A stretch of 7,878 nucleotides of DNA from JANNAT01 sp031422555 (GTDB lineage Bacteria; Pseudomonadota; Alphaproteobacteria; Rhodobacterales; Rhodobacteraceae). The notes beneath the pieces are model-generated. The model searched no databases. It was not told the DNA's origin and saw only the letters and a list, made by a program, of their open reading frames with translations. The DNA is taken from positions 1 to 7,878 of the forward strand of contig JANPLZ010000142.1 in NCBI GenBank assembly GCA_031422555.1. The letters run 5' to 3'. Below, piece after piece: positions 5,020 to 7,878 of this stretch (positions within the stretch are counted from its first letter, which is position 1; every line of letters begins with the position of its first letter). The position numbers and the translations under genes are program-made.

Positions 5020-5968
5020 AAGGCTCGCCCCCGGCACGCGGCGGCGTGGCTTTGCCAACAAGGCCCGCCAAGACCACCACCGTCAGTATATAGGGCAGCG
5101 CATCCAGTGCGGGCACCGGGATCGACACGCCAAGGTTTTCAAGCACATCCGGGCGCAGCGCCAGCGCTTGAAAAAACCCGAACAACAGCGTCGCCCACAG
5201 GCAATACCACGGCCGCCATTTGGCAAAGATCAACGCCGCCAGCGCGATATAGCCCCGCCCCGCCGTCATCTCACGCCCAAAGCCCGCTTGCAGGCCGGTG
5301 GCCATATAGGCCCCGGCAAGCCCGCATAAAACCCCGGTGATCATCACCGCAGCAAAGCGCAGCCGCACCACCGACACGCCCGCCGTATCCACCGAAGCCG
5401 GATTTTCCCCCACCGCGCGCAGCCGCAGCCCGAACCGGGTGCGATACAAAACCCACCACGACAGCGGCACCAAAGCCAAGGCGACATAGACCAGAATGGT
5501 ATGTTCCGACAGCACCTCGGCGTAAAACGGGCCAAGAATTGGCACATCACGCAGGGTTTCGGCAAAGGGCAGGCTGATCGGGGCAAAGCGGCCATCGCCG
5601 GTCAAAGGCGCGGTGCGCCCGCCTTGGCCAAACAAATCCTGCGCCACCAGCACCGTTATCCCCGAGGCCACAAAATTAAGCGCCACACCCGATATCAACT
5701 GATTGCCGCGAAAGGTGATCGACGCCAATCCATGCACCAGCGCAAACAGCATCGACCCGCCGATTCCCGCCAAAAGCCCGATCCAGACCGATCCGGTCAG
5801 CGCCGCGACGGCAGCCGAACTCATCGCGGCCATCAGCATCTTGCCTTCCAGCCCGATGTCAAAAATGCCCGCGCGTTCTGAATACAACCCCGCCAGACAG
5901 GCCAACAGCAACGGTGTCGCCAACCGCAAGGCCGTGTCCAGAATTTGCAACAATGTGGCGTAATCCAT
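5003..5968 (-). CDS. BMP/Nup-type nucleoside ABC transporter permease 2 (NupQ-like)
   Basis: This 321-residue integral membrane protein belongs to the BPD_transp_2 permease family. It shows the family motifs ERAGIFDIGLEGKMLM (31-46), TRFGLRLRAVGENPASVDTAGVSV (177-200), the probable ATPase-coupling loop, and GRGYIALAALIFAKW (238-252). Hydrophobic helices cover about 12-30, 45-85, 92-110, 157-176, 203-225, 240-270 and 290-305. Length and motifs match YufQ/NupQ, the shorter of the two permeases in nucleoside importers. The ATG at 5968 shares one base with the previous stop (TGATG) and has AAAGGGG (5976-5982) seven bases upstream; a GTG at 5971 would be too close to that site. The end GGEPYVKER overlaps the phosphorylase start by 17 bases. 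Confidence 0.92.
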   Translation of the reverse strand: MDYATLLQILDTALRLATPLLLACLAGLYSERAGIFDIGLEGKMLMAAMSSAAVAALTGSVWIGLLAGIGGSMLFALVHGLASITFRGNQLISGVALNFVASGITVLVAQDLFGQGGRTAPLTGDGRFAPISLPFAETLRDVPILGPFYAEVLSEHTILVYVALALVPLSWWVLYRTRFGLRLRAVGENPASVDTAGVSVVRLRFAAVMITGVLCGLAGAYMATGLQAGFGREMTAGRGYIALAALIFAKWRPWYCLWATLLFGFFQALALRPDVLENLGVSIPVPALDALPYILTVVVLAGLVGKATPPRAGGEPYVKER

Positions 5969-7113
5969 CACGTAGCCCCTTTGCGATTGGGCCGGAAAAA
6001 CACCCCCAGAATCATCCGCACCATTTGATCCAGCGCGCCGGTAAACAAGATCACCAAGCCCTGCACCACCGTGCGCAATTCAATCGGGATTGACGTCCAC
6101 AGACCCAATTCGGCCCCACCCTGAAACAAGAAGCCAAACAAAATCGCCGCCACAAATACCCCTGCCGGGTGATTGCGCCCCATCAGCGCCACCGCAATGC
6201 CAATAAACCCCGCCCCTTCGGCCGAGTTTTGCAGCAACCGCTCGCTTTCGCCCATAACGTTGTTGATCGCCATCAATCCCGACAAACCACCCGAAATCAG
6301 CATCGCCACCATGATGATCTTGACCGATGAAATGCCAGCGTAATTGGCGGCTTTTTCCGATTTGCCAAAGGCGCGGATCTCGTATCCCAGCCGGGTGCGC
6401 CACATCAGCGCCCACACCATCACGCACGCCGCACAGGCTATAAAGAACGTCACATTTGCGGGCACTTTTTCATAGGCTGCCAGACCGTCTTTGCCCAGTT
6501 TGACCATGCCATCCGGAGTGTATTTCAAAAACAGGTTTTGCAGCAGCGGAATGTCCTGAAACTGCGGCAGCTTGGCTCCTTCGGGAAAGCGGGCTGAGGC
6601 CGGGTCCATTTGCCCGTCAGGGCGCAGCACGTTGACCAACACATAAATCAGCAGGGCCGCAGCAATATAGTTGAACATGATCGTGGTGATCACGATATGG
6701 CTGCCGCGCTTGGCTTGCAGCCATGCAGGTATCGCCGCCCAAGCCGCGCCAAACGCCGCCGCCCCCACCATCGCCGCCAACAGTGCCAGCGTCCAATGCG
6801 GCCACGGCAACGCCAGACAGACCAGTGCCACGCCAAGGCCGCCCAATTGCGCCTGCCCTTCGCCGCCGATGTTGAACAACCCGCCGTGAAACGCCACCGT
6901 CACAGCAAGGCCGGTAAAGATGAAACTGGTGGCATAATACAGCGTATAGCCCCAGGCATAAGGCGACCCCAGCGCGCCATCGACCATCACGGTAAACGCC
7001 TCAACCGGGCTTTGGCCAATGGACAACAACACCAAGGCCGACACGATTGCCGCCAGCAAAAGACTGATCAGCGGCACCAGAATTACATCGGCCCAGGTTG
7101 GCAATTTGGTCAT
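5968..7113 (-). CDS. BMP/Nup-type nucleoside ABC transporter permease 1 (NupP-like)
   Basis: This 381-residue integral membrane protein is the longer BPD_transp_2 permease of the importer. Family motifs are GGLFNIGGEGQAQLGGLG (77-94), RLGYEIRAFGKSEKAANYAGIS (241-262), the likely contact with the ATPase, and VALMGRNHPAG (308-318). A hydrophilic stretch at about 163-219 lies between two membrane helices and is probably a periplasmic loop. It should form the channel with the shorter permease. The start ATG overlaps the ATPase stop (ATGA, 7110-7113) and has AAAGGGG (7121-7127) seven bases upstream, the same site and spacing as the next permease. The nucleoside substrate is inferred from family and from the phosphorylase two genes on; the solute-binding lipoprotein is not in the window. 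Confidence 0.92.
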   Translation of the reverse strand: MTKLPTWADVILVPLISLLLAAIVSALVLLSIGQSPVEAFTVMVDGALGSPYAWGYTLYYATSFIFTGLAVTVAFHGGLFNIGGEGQAQLGGLGVALVCLALPWPHWTLALLAAMVGAAAFGAAWAAIPAWLQAKRGSHIVITTIMFNYIAAALLIYVLVNVLRPDGQMDPASARFPEGAKLPQFQDIPLLQNLFLKYTPDGMVKLGKDGLAAYEKVPANVTFFIACAACVMVWALMWRTRLGYEIRAFGKSEKAANYAGISSVKIIMVAMLISGGLSGLMAINNVMGESERLLQNSAEGAGFIGIAVALMGRNHPAGVFVAAILFGFLFQGGAELGLWTSIPIELRTVVQGLVILFTGALDQMVRMILGVFFRPNRKGAT

Positions 7114-7878
7114 GTGGCGGCCCCTTTGGCACGTGAATCGGGCGTCATTCCCGCCATTAGCATCCCCAATTCCCGCTCATCGGTGGTGGCGGGGTCGCGG
7201 AACCCCATGATCTGGCCATCAAACATTACGCCGATCCGGTCGGACAGCGACATGATCTCATCCAGTTCCACCGACACCAGCAAGATGGCCTTGCCCTGAT
7301 CGCGCAGCGCGACGATTTGTTTGTGAATAAACTCGATCGCGCCAATATCGACGCCGCGGGTGGGTTGACCGATCAGCAAGAGGTCTGGATTACGCTCCAT
7401 CTCGCGGGCGACAACGATCTTTTGCTGATTGCCGCCCGAGAAATTCTTGGCCGCCAGCGTGGGAATCGGCGGGCGCACGTCAAAGGTTTCCATTTTGCGC
7501 ACCGTGTCGGCGCGCAGCGCGTCGTTGTCCATGAACAGCGCATTCTTTTGATATTCGGGCGCGGTGTGATAGCCAAAGGCCACGTTTTCCCACGCCGAGA
7601 AATCCATGATCAGCCCCAGCGCCTGACGGTCTTCGGGCACATGCGCAATCCCCGCAGCACGCCGGGTCTGGCCGTTGTTTTGTGCACCCGTCAGGGGCAG
7701 TGCCGCCCCCTTTAGCACAATTGCCCCGGTTGCCCGCGCGATACCGCCCAAGGCCTGCAGCAGTTCCGACTGACCGTTCCCGGCAACACCGGCGATGCCC
7801 AAAATCTCGCCGGCGCGGATGTCGAACGACACGCCCTTCAGCCGGGTCACGCCGTGTTCATCCTTGACCACCAGATTT
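7110..7878 (-). CDS. BMP/Nup-type ABC transporter ATPase, C-terminal half (NupO-like), runs off right edge
   Basis: The visible 255 residues form the second nucleotide-binding domain of a two-domain sugar/nucleoside ABC ATPase of about 500 residues. The signature FSGGNQQK is intact. The Walker A place reads GVAGNGQSEL without the GK(S/T), the Walker B region reads LLLIGQPTRGVDIG without the usual Asp-Glu, and the H-loop place reads LVSVELDE without His. Such decay of the second domain is normal in this family, where the first domain carries the intact ATP site. The domain powers nucleoside import through the two permeases that follow. Its stop overlaps the first permease start (ATGA). The start and the first domain lie beyond the right edge; a GTG at 7871 is an internal valine codon, not a start. 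Confidence 0.92.
   Translation of the reverse strand, partial: NLVVKDEHGVTRLKGVSFDIRAGEILGIAGVAGNGQSELLQALGGIARATGAIVLKGAALPLTGAQNNGQTRRAAGIAHVPEDRQALGLIMDFSAWENVAFGYHTAPEYQKNALFMDNDALRADTVRKMETFDVRPPIPTLAAKNFSGGNQQKIVVAREMERNPDLLLIGQPTRGVDIGAIEFIHKQIVALRDQGKAILLVSVELDEIMSLSDRIGVMFDGQIMGFRDPATTDERELGMLMAGMTPDSRAKGAAT
7121..7127 (-). promoter_or_regulatory. Ribosome binding site of permease 1, duplicated in permease 2
   Basis: AAAGGGG stands 7 bases before the permease 1 ATG, inside the 3' end of the ATPase gene. The same seven bases occur at 5976-5982 with the same spacing before the permease 2 ATG. Both starts therefore have their own site besides being coupled to the upstream stop. Confidence 0.6.

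Noticed and set aside
7110..7878. Broken or pseudogene ABC ATPase because Walker A, Walker B and H-loop residues are missing
   Set aside because: The second domain in this two-domain family normally lacks these residues; the frame is open and FSGGNQQK is intact.

Overview
The window looks like chromosomal DNA from an alphaproteobacterium, most likely Rhodobacteraceae (Roseobacter group). The DNA is GC-rich, genes are packed with 1-4 base start/stop overlaps, and several proteins have a Rhodobacteraceae look: the MPSYVAP acyl-CoA dehydrogenase N-terminus, a sulfite-exporter-like protein paired with a TIGR02186 protein, and a permease ending in GGEPYVKER. This taxonomic call is recognition by eye, not a search.

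Left part (1-2434) is an acyl-CoA / beta-oxidation neighbourhood. On the minus strand, two paralogous LiuR-like MerR regulators (981-1364 and 429-845) are followed by the start of an acyl-CoA dehydrogenase that runs off the left edge (1-335). A 90-base spacer made of 18-base units, phased to the flanking reading frame, separates the second regulator from the dehydrogenase. Divergently, on the plus strand, two PaaI-type hotdog thioesterases (1515-1943 and 1940-2434) share an ATGA junction; one has Asp and the other Glu at the presumed catalytic position. Both regulator-upstream regions hold a 16-base palindrome of the same 7-2-7 design (912-927 and 1408-1423). This suggests one autoregulated, acyl-CoA-responsive unit that controls both arms.

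Right part (2431-7878) is a block of minus-strand genes, read right to left: the C-terminal half of a double-domain sugar/nucleoside-type ABC ATPase (entering at the right edge), two membrane permeases and a trimeric-type purine nucleoside phosphorylase. Together they form a nucleoside uptake and phosphorolysis operon of the BMP/Nup type. After a 79-base gap with a possible promoter come a TauE/SafE permease and a TIGR02186 membrane-anchored periplasmic protein, again joined by ATGA. The last of these converges on the second thioesterase gene, and the two stop codons interlock in the four bases TTAA.

No RNA gene, mobile element, CRISPR array or convincing rho-independent terminator was seen. 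No stretch over 300 bases lacks a gene. I do not see a wholly new system. The best leads are the phased repeat spacer, the paired palindromes with the duplicated regulators, the Asp/Glu thioesterase pair and the poorly understood TauE-TIGR02186 pair.
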